33,735 nt of DNA from Bacteroidota bacterium (GTDB taxonomy: Bacteria; Bacteroidota; Bacteroidia; Flavobacteriales; Flavobacteriaceae): positions 1-33,735 of the forward strand of contig CANFVB010000009.1 of assembly GCA_947450355.1 (NCBI GenBank). The letters are read 5' to 3'. The notes beneath the pieces are model-generated. The model had not been told where the DNA came from and searched no databases. It worked only from the letters and a program-made list of their open reading frames with translations. The position numbers and the translations under genes are program-made. Below, one piece after another: positions 17,427 through 24,832 of this stretch (its first letter is position 1; each line of letters opens with the position of its first letter).

Positions 17427-18551
17427 CTAATTTACTTTTTTATAACTCCAAACCGCAATTCCATTCAAGGCAAAAGCATAGAAAACAATTATGAAAAACG
17501 GTCTTGAAATATCCGAAAACGTAGCACCTTTCAGCATAACCATTCTGATAATTTCCACAAAATACCGGATTGGATTTAGCAAAGTTAAATTTTGTGCCCA
17601 AACTGGCATACTTTCAATTGGTGTGAATAATCCGCTCATCAAGATGAAAACCACCGAGAAAAACCAAGCTATAAACATCGCTTGTTGTTGCGTGTCGGAA
17701 TGGTTGGAAATGATTAATCCAATACCAAGAATTACCAATAAATAAACCGCAGTAAAGAAATAAATCAAGCCAATGTTTCCTAATATAGGAACGCTGAAAA
17801 CAACTTTGGCAATAATTAAACCCACAGTCAAAATGACTAATCCCAAAACCCAAAACGGAAACAATTTCCCAACAATGAATTGGTATTTCTTGATGGGCGT
17901 TACATTGATTTGTTCTAAAGTGCCAATTTCCTTTTCGCGAACGACATTCATAGACGATAAAAAAAGTGTGAGCATAGTAACCAATAACACCAAAATTCCA
18001 GGAACCATAAAGGTTTTATAATTCAGTGTATTGTTGTACCAAAAGGAAGGAATCGTAACAATAGTAACTGGTCGCACGTAATCGACTTCGTTGTATTGAT
18101 ACAATTGGGTTTGGATTTTTTGATTAAAACCATTTATGATTTGCGAAATATACACATTCTCCACTCCTGCCGCAGCTCCGTCAATGGCGTTAATGCTTAC
18201 GGATAAATTGGTTCCGTTTTCTTTGATTAAATCGCGTTCGAAATGATTTGGGATTTCAAGAATGACATCGACTTTTCCGGTTTGCATTTGAAAATCGGCT
18301 TCTTTTTTAGAAGGAAAACTTTCGATGATATTGAAATAATTAGAGGCTTGGAATTTCGAGATTAATTCTCTGGAAGCCGCAGAATGGTCGTTATCGATAT
18401 AGGAAAACTTAATGTTTTTGATTTCAAAACTGGCGGCATTCGATAAAATTAGCAATTGCAATAAAGGCAATACAAATATAATAGGAAGCATTGCTTTATT
18501 TCTAAAGATTTGGCGGAATTCCTTTTGGACGATGAAGCGTATTGTTTTCAT
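17427..18551 (-). CDS. ABC-2 type exporter permease (second, YbhR/YbhS-like)
   Basis: This 374-residue membrane subunit has the ABC2_membrane_3 layout: an N-terminal amphipathic stretch and TM1 (KEFRQIFRNKAMLPIIFVLPLLQLLIL), a large extracytoplasmic domain (~45-175), then five membrane helices from about residue 180. The conserved cytoplasmic segment VREKEIGTLEQINVTPIKKYQFIVGKLFPF is the coupling region typical of YbhS/YbhR. It is the last gene of the ABC exporter cluster and pairs with the permease encoded at 18749-19855. Most likely the two form a heterodimeric channel driven by the two ATPases upstream. Substrate unknown (drugs, lipids or cations in relatives). Confidence 0.93.
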   Translation of the reverse strand: MKTIRFIVQKEFRQIFRNKAMLPIIFVLPLLQLLILSNAASFEIKNIKFSYIDNDHSAASRELISKFQASNYFNIIESFPSKKEADFQMQTGKVDVILEIPNHFERDLIKENGTNLSVSINAIDGAAAGVENVYISQIINGFNQKIQTQLYQYNEVDYVRPVTIVTIPSFWYNNTLNYKTFMVPGILVLLVTMLTLFLSSMNVVREKEIGTLEQINVTPIKKYQFIVGKLFPFWVLGLVILTVGLIIAKVVFSVPILGNIGLIYFFTAVYLLVILGIGLIISNHSDTQQQAMFIAWFFSVVFILMSGLFTPIESMPVWAQNLTLLNPIRYFVEIIRMVMLKGATFSDISRPFFIIVFYAFALNGIAVWSYKKVN

Positions 18552-18562
18552 AATTTCTGTTT

Positions 18563-18643
18563 TCCTGCAAGGTTTCCGAAACCTTGTAGGTGTTTTTGAA
18601 TCTTTATTTTATACCTACAAGGTTAAAAAAAAACCTTGCAGGA
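18563..18643. repeat. Paired CCTGCAAGGT hairpins, symmetrical (pair 2)
   Basis: TCCTGCAAGGTTTCCGAAAC plus CTTGTAGG, then after a ~28-base spacer ATACCTACAAGG..CCTTGCAGGA. It has the same head-to-head arrangement as the pair at 15908-15983, with different loop and spacer sequence. It lies between the two permease genes, close to the start of the downstream one. Confidence 0.85.
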
Positions 18644-18662
18644 TATTTATTCCGGGATTTCA

Positions 18663-18744
18663 TAGCCCTGATTGCAGTGAAAATCCTTTTGGTTTTTTCT
18701 TTAAAAACCAAAAGATTGTAACGGAAAGCAGGAAATAGCTCCTA
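18663..18744 (-). ncRNA. 3'-UTR structured repeat element, copy D
   Basis: On the minus strand this begins 4 bases after the stop of the upstream permease: TAGGAGCTATTTCCTGCTTT, CCGTTACAATC, a hairpin TTTTGGTTTTT against AAAAACCAAAA, then GGATTTTCACTGCAATCAGG and GCTA. It is the cleanest copy in the window and shares both ends with copies A-C. Position and polarity relative to the gene are the same in all four. Confidence 0.6.
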
Positions 18745-18748
18745 AAAA

Positions 18749-19855
18749 TCATTCTAATCTTATTTTATATTTTTTGATGCTTATGGCGATGAAAAAAACC
18801 GTCATTCCGATAAGAATTAAGGTCTCTTTCCAGATTACATTTAGCGTTGCTCCCTTGAGTAATATGGCTTTGATGATGATGATGAACCACTTGGCGGGGA
18901 TAATATTACTCATAATTTGCAAGGGCAGCGGCATACTGGAAATGGGGAAAATGAAGCCTGAAAGTATGATTACGGGCAGCATTAATCCCATTAAAGAGAG
19001 CATCATTGCGGTTTGTTGCGAATTGGAAACGGTCGAAATTAAGATGCCCAAAGAAAGTGCCGTGGTGATGAATAAAACGCTTTCGAAAGCCAATAGAAAC
19101 AGGTTTCCTTCGACGGGCATTTTGAACACAAAAAAGCCTAAAAGTAGGATGATTGCGGCGTTGATTATGGACAAAAAGATGTATGGAAATACTTTTCCGA
19201 TGATGACTTGAAACGGTTTTATGGGCGAAACTAAAAGGACTTCCATCGTGCCTAATTCTTTTTCGCGGGTGATGGAAATGGACGTCATCATTGCCGAAAC
19301 GAGCATCAAAATTATGGTCATTACTCCGGGAACAAAGGTGAAAACGCTTTTTAATTCGGAATTGTAATAGAGCTGGGTTTGCGTTTGTATTTGGTGACTT
19401 GGCGTGTTATTTTTATTGATTTCTTGGGTGTAATTCAGCAAAATTGCATTGATGTAATTGGTGATTGTATTGGCAACATTTGGATCTGTAGCGTCTGTAA
19501 TGACTTGGATTTTAGCTTGTTTTTGCGTTTGCATATTTTTGATAAAATCTTTTTCAAATACCAAAACGGCTTTTACTTTTCCTTTTTTGAAAACACTTTC
19601 GATTTGGTTTTCATTGGTTATCGCTTCATTGATTTTAAAATAGTTGGAAGCACTTATTTTAGCAATAACTTTATGTGTTTCGGAATCCTGAGATTTATCC
19701 AAAATGGCAATATTTACGTTGTTGATTTCGTTTGTAATGGCGAAACCAAACAACATAATTTGGGCAATTGGCATTCCAAAAAGGATGAACATAGTTCGTT
19801 TATCACGAAAAATGTGATAGAATTCTTTTGTTACAAAACCGATGAATCTTTTCAT
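18749..19855 (-). CDS. ABC-2 type exporter permease (first, YbhS/YbhR-like)
   Basis: This ABC2_membrane_3 permease has 368 residues from the ATG at 19855. It has TM1 after EFYHIFRDKRTMFILFGMPIAQIMLFGF, a large extracytoplasmic domain (~45-175), and a C-terminal bundle preceded by the conserved ITREKELGTMEVLLVSPIKPFQVIIGKVFPY coupling segment. The track extends it to a GTG at 19882, adding MSLWLKNKK, but that stretch is read from an AACCACAAAGACACA-type intergenic repeat. The ATG with its A-rich leader is therefore chosen. The gene starts after the ABC ATPase gene in the same operon. Confidence 0.93.
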   Translation of the reverse strand: MKRFIGFVTKEFYHIFRDKRTMFILFGMPIAQIMLFGFAITNEINNVNIAILDKSQDSETHKVIAKISASNYFKINEAITNENQIESVFKKGKVKAVLVFEKDFIKNMQTQKQAKIQVITDATDPNVANTITNYINAILLNYTQEINKNNTPSHQIQTQTQLYYNSELKSVFTFVPGVMTIILMLVSAMMTSISITREKELGTMEVLLVSPIKPFQVIIGKVFPYIFLSIINAAIILLLGFFVFKMPVEGNLFLLAFESVLFITTALSLGILISTVSNSQQTAMMLSLMGLMLPVIILSGFIFPISSMPLPLQIMSNIIPAKWFIIIIKAILLKGATLNVIWKETLILIGMTVFFIAISIKKYKIRLE

Positions 19856-19905
19856 TTTTTTATTTTTTAACCACAAAGACACAAAATCTCGAAGGTTCTT
19901 TTTAT

Positions 19906-19932
19906 TCCCCCTTCGGGGGTTAGGGGGCTTCC
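19906..19932. repeat. CCCCTAACCCCC palindromic repeat, copy R3, supplies a stop codon
   Basis: In the sense of the ATPase gene it reads GGAAGCCCCCTAACCCCCGA followed by AGGGGGAA, a CCCCC/GGGGG hairpin. The gene's reading frame enters the repeat as GAA GCC CCC TAA, so the final Glu-Ala-Pro and the stop codon belong to the repeat. Confidence 0.85.
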
Positions 19933-20660
19933 ACGTTTCGTGCTAATTTCAGAAAAACATCGTTCATAGACGCCACATTATACTTGGTTTTTAAGTTTTT
20001 TGGCGAATCAAGAGCTTCAATAACTCCTTCGACCATAATGGAAACGCGGTCGCAATATTCGGCTTCGTCCATATAATGTGTAGTCACAAAAATGGTAGTT
20101 CCTTTATTGGCTTCGGCATAAATCATTTCCCAAAATTGTCGTCTGGTTATTGGATCCACTCCGCCTGTTGGCTCATCTAAAAAGACGATTTTAGGCTCGT
20201 GCAATAAGGCAACCGAAAAAGACAATTTCTGTTTCCAACCCAATGGTAGCGAACCTACCAATTTATCAATTGCATCTTCAAGTCCTAATTCCGACACCAA
20301 TTGTGCTGTTTTTTCTTTGATTCTTGCTTTGGATAATCCATAAATTCCTCCAAAAAAAGAGATATTTTCTTTAATTGTTAAATCGTCGTACATCGAGAAT
20401 TTTTGACTCATATAACCAATGCTTCTCTTGACCATTTCGGTATTGGTTTTTACGTCAAATCCTGCTACCAATGCTTCACCAGAAGTAGGTTTTGAAATCC
20501 CAATTAGCATTTTCATAGCCGTCGTTTTTCCAGCACCATTGGCACCCAGAAAACCAAAAATCTCTCCTTTATATACCTCAAAAGAAATACTATTAACAGC
20601 CGTAAAACTGCCAAATTGCTTGGTTAAATTTTGTACTTCTATTATTTTTTCTTTGTTCAT
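19920..20660 (-). CDS. ABC exporter ATPase with degenerate signature motif
   Basis: This 246-residue ABC ATPase corresponds to the C-terminal half of YbhF. Walker A is GANGAGKTT (~residues 35-43), the Q-loop is YMSQKFSMYDDLT, Walker B is KIVFLDEPTGGVDP with the catalytic Glu, and the H-loop His is present in VTTHYMDEAEYCD. The signature is LPLGWKQKLS instead of LSGGQ, as I recall for the second half of YbhF-like proteins. It probably dimerises with the ATPase encoded just upstream (20784-21680), which has the opposite defect. The C-terminal EAP and stop come from a repeat. Energises the two permeases encoded downstream. Confidence 0.94.
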   Translation of the reverse strand: MNKEKIIEVQNLTKQFGSFTAVNSISFEVYKGEIFGFLGANGAGKTTAMKMLIGISKPTSGEALVAGFDVKTNTEMVKRSIGYMSQKFSMYDDLTIKENISFFGGIYGLSKARIKEKTAQLVSELGLEDAIDKLVGSLPLGWKQKLSFSVALLHEPKIVFLDEPTGGVDPITRRQFWEMIYAEANKGTTIFVTTHYMDEAEYCDRVSIMVEGVIEALDSPKNLKTKYNVASMNDVFLKLARNVEAP

Positions 20661-20683
20661 TTTGTAAACCTAAAAGTTTATTT

Positions 20684-20777
20684 AACACAGATTTTCCTGA
20701 TTTTCACAGAATATAAATCGATTATTTTTCTATTCGATTCAACAAATAAATCTGTGTGAATTTGTGGAATCTGTGTT
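20684..20777. repeat. ACACAGATT inverted repeat
   Basis: AACACAGATTTTCCTGATTT and CACAGA on one side face TCTGTG..AATCTGTGTT on the other, forming a long imperfect hairpin. It fills the 123-base gap between the two ATPase genes. Same family as the inverted pair at about 10921-11062. Confidence 0.75.
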
Positions 20778-20783
20778 TACTTT

Positions 20784-21680
20784 TTACAAATCCATAAATA
20801 TATCTTCAATTGTTGGGTTTGAAACCCGAATTTCGATTTCTTTATGTTCTTGTTGTTCCAGATAATTTCGCAAATTTATTGGATTAAAGTTATCATTTTT
20901 ATCAATATAATGAATGTATTCTCCAAAGGCAAAAACGCTGTATTGACTTGGATAATTCTTCAAATCCTGAATCAATTGATGCGTATTTTTGGCTTTTATA
21001 TCGTAAATTATTTTCTTGTAATCCTTTATAATAGTTGCTGGTTTGTCGATTTTTAAAATGGATCCTTTCTGAATTAAAGCAATTCGATCGCATAAAGCCG
21101 CCTCATCCATATAAGGTGTAGAAACTAAAATTGTGATTCCTTTTTCCTGTAATCGCTTGAGCATAATCCAAAATTCTTTTCGAGAAACGGGATCAACGCC
21201 CGTGGTGGGTTCGTCCAGAAATAAAACGGTTGGTTTGTGAATCAAAGCGCAACACAAAGCCAATTTCTGTTTCATTCCACCCGAAAGCGCTCCTGCCCTT
21301 CTTGTTTTGAAAGGCTCAATTTGAATGTAAATGTCCTTGATTAAATCATAATTTTCTTCAATCGTAGTTCCAAAAATGGTTGCGAAAAAGTTTAAGTTTT
21401 CTTCCACAGTCAAATCCTGATACAAAGAAAATTTTCCTGGCATATAGCCCACGGAATTCCGAATGGATTTATAATCCAAAACCACATCAAAACCCGCAAC
21501 AGTTGCTGAACCTTCATTGGCAAGCAAAAGCGTGGTGAGAATCCTAAAAATGGTAGTTTTCCCCGCTCTGTCAGGACCAATCAATCCGAACAATTCACCT
21601 TCTTTTACTTCAAAAGAAATGGAATCAATGGCGCTGATTTTGTTGTAGGATTTTGATATGTTATGGACTTTAATGCTCAT
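20784..21680 (-). CDS. ABC exporter ATPase with altered H-loop
   Basis: This 298-residue ABC ATPase corresponds to the N-terminal half of YbhF. Walker A is GPDRAGKTT (Arg where Gly is usual), the signature LSGGMKQKLALC is intact, and Walker B VLFLDEPTTGVDP has the catalytic Glu. The H-loop histidine is replaced by proline in LVSTPYMDEA. The C-terminal ~70 residues extend beyond the nucleotide-binding fold, as in the DrrA/YbhF group. With the neighbouring ATPase it would form one consensus site (the partner's Walker motifs and His with this LSGG) and one degenerate site. It lies directly after the adaptor gene. Confidence 0.94.
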   Translation of the reverse strand: MSIKVHNISKSYNKISAIDSISFEVKEGELFGLIGPDRAGKTTIFRILTTLLLANEGSATVAGFDVVLDYKSIRNSVGYMPGKFSLYQDLTVEENLNFFATIFGTTIEENYDLIKDIYIQIEPFKTRRAGALSGGMKQKLALCCALIHKPTVLFLDEPTTGVDPVSRKEFWIMLKRLQEKGITILVSTPYMDEAALCDRIALIQKGSILKIDKPATIIKDYKKIIYDIKAKNTHQLIQDLKNYPSQYSVFAFGEYIHYIDKNDNFNPINLRNYLEQQEHKEIEIRVSNPTIEDIFMDL

Positions 21681-21728
21681 ATTTAATATGATTTAATCAT
21701 AATTTCAATCATTTTTCCTTGGAAACCC

Positions 21729-21786
21729 TGTCAGATTGAGCGCAGTCGAAATCAATCACTTAGTCTCGACTGCGCTCGACTTGACA
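21729..21786. repeat. GAGCGCAGTCGA inverted repeat
   Basis: TGTCAGATTGAGCGCAGTCG (then A) pairs with TCGACTGCGCTC..TGACA across a 16-base loop, giving a long stem with one 4-base internal mismatch. It lies between the adaptor gene stop and the ATPase start. Confidence 0.85.
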
Positions 21787-21795
21787 AAAAGACAA

Positions 21796-22671
21796 TTATT
21801 TAATCCACATTTCAGCTGGCATTCCTATTTTTAAGGTTCCATTGTTTTTTACTTTCACTTTTACAGCATACACTAAATTCACTCGTTCTTCCTTAGTTTG
21901 AATCACTTTTGGCGTAAATTCAGCCGATGAAGATATCCAAGAAATCGTTCCTGAAAAGGACTTCATTTCTTTATCCGAATCAATTTTTACGGTTACATTT
22001 TGACCTACTTTTATTTTTGATAATTGGGTTTCGCTTATGTAAACACGCAAAGTCATTTCAGAAATATCTGCAATTTTATAAAGTGGTTTTCCAAAAGCTG
22101 TCACTTCATTTGGTTCCGCATATTTGGCTAAAACCGTTCCTTTTATAGGATTGATAATTTTACTTTTTTCGATTTGATCGCTAATTTTTTCGATTTGAAC
22201 ATCAATCGTTTTTATCTCGTTTAGGATTGGTGCATTTTGAGTTTCTACACTTTGTATTTGTTCCATTAAAACATTTACTTTACCAATGATTTCGTCTACT
22301 TGACGTTTTGTAGCTGCATTTTCGACAAACATATTTTGGATTCTATTTTTCTCAATCAAAGTAGTTTTGAGCTGTTCTTGCAAAACACTTCTTTGCGATA
22401 TTACGTTTTTAGATTTCGAAAAAACAGTGCTTTTTGAAGCAATTAATTGCTGTTTATTGAAATACAATTGGGTTGTATCAACCAAACCAACTTGGATTTT
22501 AGGTTCGAGAACAGCACCTTCTTCGAGATTTAAATATTCGATATTTCCATTGGCTTGTGACGAAATAGTAACTTCGGTAGCTTCAAAATTTCCGTAACCA
22601 TCGGCTTTGTCGTTGTTTTTATTACAAGAAAATAGACTTGCAAGCATTAGGAATGTGATTATTTTTTTCAT
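21796..22671 (-). CDS. HlyD-family adaptor lipoprotein of the ABC exporter (YbhG-like)
   Basis: This 291-residue periplasmic adaptor links the ABC permease to the outer-membrane channel. MKKIITFLMLASLFSC is a lipoprotein signal with lipobox SLFSC. The first lipoyl half (SSQANGNIEYLNLEEGAVLEPK) is followed by a coiled-coil hairpin (~residues 70-165: KQQLIASKSTVFSKSKN..QIEKISDQIEKS), then the second lipoyl half (INPIKGTVLAKYAEPNEVTAFG) and a beta-barrel ending KIGMPAEMWIK. Its size and neighbours (TolC before; two ABC ATPases and two ABC-2 permeases after) match YbhG rather than RND adaptors. Confidence 0.93.
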   Translation of the reverse strand: MKKIITFLMLASLFSCNKNNDKADGYGNFEATEVTISSQANGNIEYLNLEEGAVLEPKIQVGLVDTTQLYFNKQQLIASKSTVFSKSKNVISQRSVLQEQLKTTLIEKNRIQNMFVENAATKRQVDEIIGKVNVLMEQIQSVETQNAPILNEIKTIDVQIEKISDQIEKSKIINPIKGTVLAKYAEPNEVTAFGKPLYKIADISEMTLRVYISETQLSKIKVGQNVTVKIDSDKEMKSFSGTISWISSSAEFTPKVIQTKEERVNLVYAVKVKVKNNGTLKIGMPAEMWIK

Positions 22672-22696
22672 ATTATTTCATTATTTTGAGTTTTTA

Positions 22697-22787
22697 AATA
22701 TTCCAACGGTTGAAACCGTTGGTTATGGTTGGAAATGCAATGCTTTTTTTCAATATTCCAACGGTTGAAACCGTTGGTTATGGTTGG
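22697..22787. repeat. Tandem pair of CCAACGGTTgaaACCGTTGG hairpins
   Basis: A 36-base sequence beginning AATATTCCAACGGTTGAAAC and ending GTTATGGTTGG is present twice with a period of 55 bases. Each copy has a perfect 9-bp stem CCAACGGTT/AACCGTTGG (loop GAA or overlapping). It lies between the tolC and hlyD genes of the ABC exporter. Confidence 0.9.
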
Positions 22788-22816
22788 TAATAAATAATAT
22801 TTAGTTAGCTACATTA

Positions 22817-24094
22817 CTAATTGGTTCCCGCTTTGGGGGTTACGGGGCTTCCCTTTGTTACTTGATAATTCGCTTTCGCCAAAGCCAATTGAATTACATG
22901 TAGTTTTTGATTGGTTTTTGATTCGTATAAATTCGTCAATTCTACCAAATATTCCGAAGAAGTTGTTACCCCGTTTTTTAATTGCTCGTCAGCCGATTTA
23001 ACAACATATTCGCGTAAATCTATAATATCAGAATCTGTTTTTAAGATACTTTCTGTTTTACTAATTTCGTTTTCCATTTCTTGCAATTGCAAGTTGTTGT
23101 TTAGCAAAAATGTTTCCTTTTCTGTTGAAACGATGTCTGCCGAAACCGAAAGCACTTGTTTTTCGATCTTGGATTTATTCCAATCAAACACATTCCAATT
23201 GGCTTTTAAACCTACCATATAAAAGGTTTGAAATGAATTATCCAACATATTCAAACCTGGATTTCCGAAACCTGCCTGACCAAAAGCATTTATTTTTGGT
23301 AAATTATTTTTAGAAATTACCTCTTTTGAAACTTCAATTTGTTCGTTTTGCAAATCGAATAATTTTAATTCTGGACGATTTGTATCTTTTGAATTTTCAT
23401 TAAGAAAAATGGGTTCCTCTAAAATTGTATTTTCATCAAAAGTATAGAAAGTGAGCGTCGCTAAATTTTCTAAAAATCGTTTTTTATCAAATTGTATTTC
23501 AATAAGTTGTTGCTTTATTTTTAAATTTTCCGCTTCTAAAACTTTCTCCGATGCAGGAAGAATAGCACCGAATTTAACTCCCGATTTTACTTCTTTAATT
23601 TTGGTGTTTAATTGATCTTGCTTTAAAAGTAAAATCGCTTTTCGTTCCTGAACCAACAAAATCGAAAAATACAACTGATTAATTTTGGTTTTAATTTGGT
23701 ACAAATTCACGGCAACTTGTTGTTGTTGCGTTTTGGTTTGCGATTCTTTAAGTTTGGAATTGACATCAATCATTCCGCCGTTGTACAACAATTGATTGAT
23801 ATCCAAAGTCGCTCGATATTGATCTTTATTCAATGGCGTAACATTTGGCAAAGGAATTGGCAAACCCGTAACCGCTGATTGATACGTTGCTTGTGCATTC
23901 AAATCAATTTTAGGAAGTTTTCCTTTGTTGAGCGACTCGATTTCAAAACCTGATTTCTGCTGTAATAACTCTGTTTGTTTGGCTATTGGATAATTTTTAT
24001 TTGCCAAAGCATAACAATCGTCTAACGATATTTTTTGCTGCGCATTGGCAAAAGAAACCAAAAACAAACAGATTATTTTAAATGTATTTTTCAT
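22817..24094 (-). CDS. TolC-family outer-membrane channel (ABC exporter operon)
   Basis: This 425-residue outer-membrane factor has a signal peptide [18 protein letters not shown], with cleavage before QQKIS. OEP-type helical repeats follow (for example [38 protein letters not shown] and [37 protein letters not shown]). The typical C-terminal helix ends at NYQVTKG; the last residues [10 protein letters not shown] are encoded by a CCCCGTAACCCCC palindromic repeat read in a frame without a stop. It is the first structural gene after tetR, and the following adaptor and ABC genes suggest a one-operon tripartite exporter. About 25% of such ABC-2 clusters carrying their own TolC would be expected to vary in order; the order here is typical of Bacteroidota as far as I recall, without a count. 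Confidence 0.92.
   Translation of the reverse strand: MKNTFKIICLFLVSFANAQQKISLDDCYALANKNYPIAKQTELLQQKSGFEIESLNKGKLPKIDLNAQATYQSAVTGLPIPLPNVTPLNKDQYRATLDINQLLYNGGMIDVNSKLKESQTKTQQQQVAVNLYQIKTKINQLYFSILLVQERKAILLLKQDQLNTKIKEVKSGVKFGAILPASEKVLEAENLKIKQQLIEIQFDKKRFLENLATLTFYTFDENTILEEPIFLNENSKDTNRPELKLFDLQNEQIEVSKEVISKNNLPKINAFGQAGFGNPGLNMLDNSFQTFYMVGLKANWNVFDWNKSKIEKQVLSVSADIVSTEKETFLLNNNLQLQEMENEISKTESILKTDSDIIDLREYVVKSADEQLKNGVTTSSEYLVELTNLYESKTNQKLHVIQLALAKANYQVTKGSPVTPKAGTN
22826..22853. repeat. CCCCGTAACCCCC palindromic repeat, copy R4, translated
   Basis: In gene sense GGAAGCCCCGTAACCCCCAA then AGCGGGAA, the same family as R3 with two changes. Here the frame is GGA AGC CCC GTA ACC CCC, so the TAA of the repeat is out of frame and the repeat is translated as GSPVTPKAG at the end of the TolC protein. 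Confidence 0.8.
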
Positions 24095-24108
24095 TTTAAA
24101 CTTTTTTT

Positions 24109-24151
24109 AGCCACAGATTCACAGATTTTTTTTTAATCTGCGAATCTGTGG
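24109..24151. repeat. CACAGATTC hairpin between tetR and tolC
   Basis: CCACAGATTCACAGATT and AATCTGCGAATCTGTGG form a near-perfect hairpin around a T-rich loop. It abuts the tetR stop codon. Same general family as the ACACAGATT repeats at 10921-11062 and 20684-20777. Confidence 0.8.
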
Positions 24152-24745
24152 TTAATTTTTTATCGAATTAATTATTTGTTCTGCAATCGTCGTTTTTCGT
24201 TCTTCCATCATTTCGTTAAATTCAGAATCCGAAATTTGAATCATTCCCTTCATCATCACTTGTGCAGCAAATGGAAATACGGTCATTGAAAAAATATCCA
24301 GCAAAAGCTGTTTTGGATGAATCGGTTTTATTATTCCTTCAGCAATTTCTCTTTCTATTTGCGAAATCAAAATGGCTGGATTTGGTCTGTTTTCATTTTT
24401 CATAAAAGACATTACAAACTCAGGATTGTTGTTCATTTCCTGAATTATGAATTGTGGCAAATACGGATTGAGAATCACAAATGAAATATAACTATGCGTA
24501 AACTTTGTGATTTTATCAAAAACAGAATCTTGAGAATTAAAAATATCGTTGATTTGTGGCGCTAATTGACCAAAGGCATTCATGAAAATCGCTTTAAAAA
24601 GCAATTCTTTATTTTTAAAACAATAATGCAACATCGCCTTATTAATTGCCGCTTCATCGGCTATTTCCTGCATCCTTGCACCTGAAAAACCTTTTCTTTG
24701 GAATACAATTCGAGCAGCGTTAAATATTTTTTCTTCCGTTGTCAT
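24152..24745 (-). CDS. TetR-family transcriptional regulator of the ABC exporter
   Basis: This 197-residue repressor has an N-terminal helix-turn-helix (TEEKIFNAARIVFQRKGFSGARMQEIADEAAINKAMLHYCFKNKELLFKAIF, read across residues ~2-54), typical of TetR/AcrR proteins. The C-terminal ligand domain resembles the CecR/YbiH type by position. It is first in the row of genes tetR-tolC-hlyD-ABC-ABC-permease-permease, with only a hairpin between it and tolC, so it probably represses its own operon. An extended palindrome overlaps its predicted transcription start. The inducer is unknown. Confidence 0.93.
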   Translation of the reverse strand: MTTEEKIFNAARIVFQRKGFSGARMQEIADEAAINKAMLHYCFKNKELLFKAIFMNAFGQLAPQINDIFNSQDSVFDKITKFTHSYISFVILNPYLPQFIIQEMNNNPEFVMSFMKNENRPNPAILISQIEREIAEGIIKPIHPKQLLLDIFSMTVFPFAAQVMMKGMIQISDSEFNEMMEERKTTIAEQIINSIKN

Positions 24746-24752
24746 TAATAAC

Positions 24753-24788
24753 TAACTATTTGGTTTAACCATTTAGTTAACAAAGATA
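24753..24788 (-). promoter_or_regulatory. tetR operon promoter and overlapping TetR operator
   Basis: TATCTTTG (24781-24788, minus strand) is a perfect -7 box. Directly downstream, 24753-24779 is an extended 27-bp palindrome with half-sites TAACTAnnTGGTT and AACCAnnTAGTTA around one central base. It covers the expected transcription start and ends 8 bases before the tetR ATG, which suggests autorepression. Confidence 0.7.
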
Positions 24789-24792
24789 AATA

Positions 24793-24821
24793 AAAAAAGT
24801 ATTCCGCAATGAAATACTTTT
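24793..24821 (-). terminator. Terminator of the sulfide:quinone oxidoreductase transcript
   Basis: On the minus strand AAAAGTATT-tcattgcgg-AATACTTTT is followed by TTTATTT, a simple rho-independent terminator. It starts 12 bases after the stop of the 49-codon ORF, just ahead of the tetR promoter, and supports that ORF as the last gene of the upstream unit. Confidence 0.65.
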
Positions 24822-24832
24822 AGAATTGTTTA

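Noticed and set aside
19856-19882. Track start (GTG) of the first permease gene.
   Set aside because: The added residues come from an AACCACAAAGACACA-type repeat; the ATG at 19855 has an A-rich leader and fits the family.
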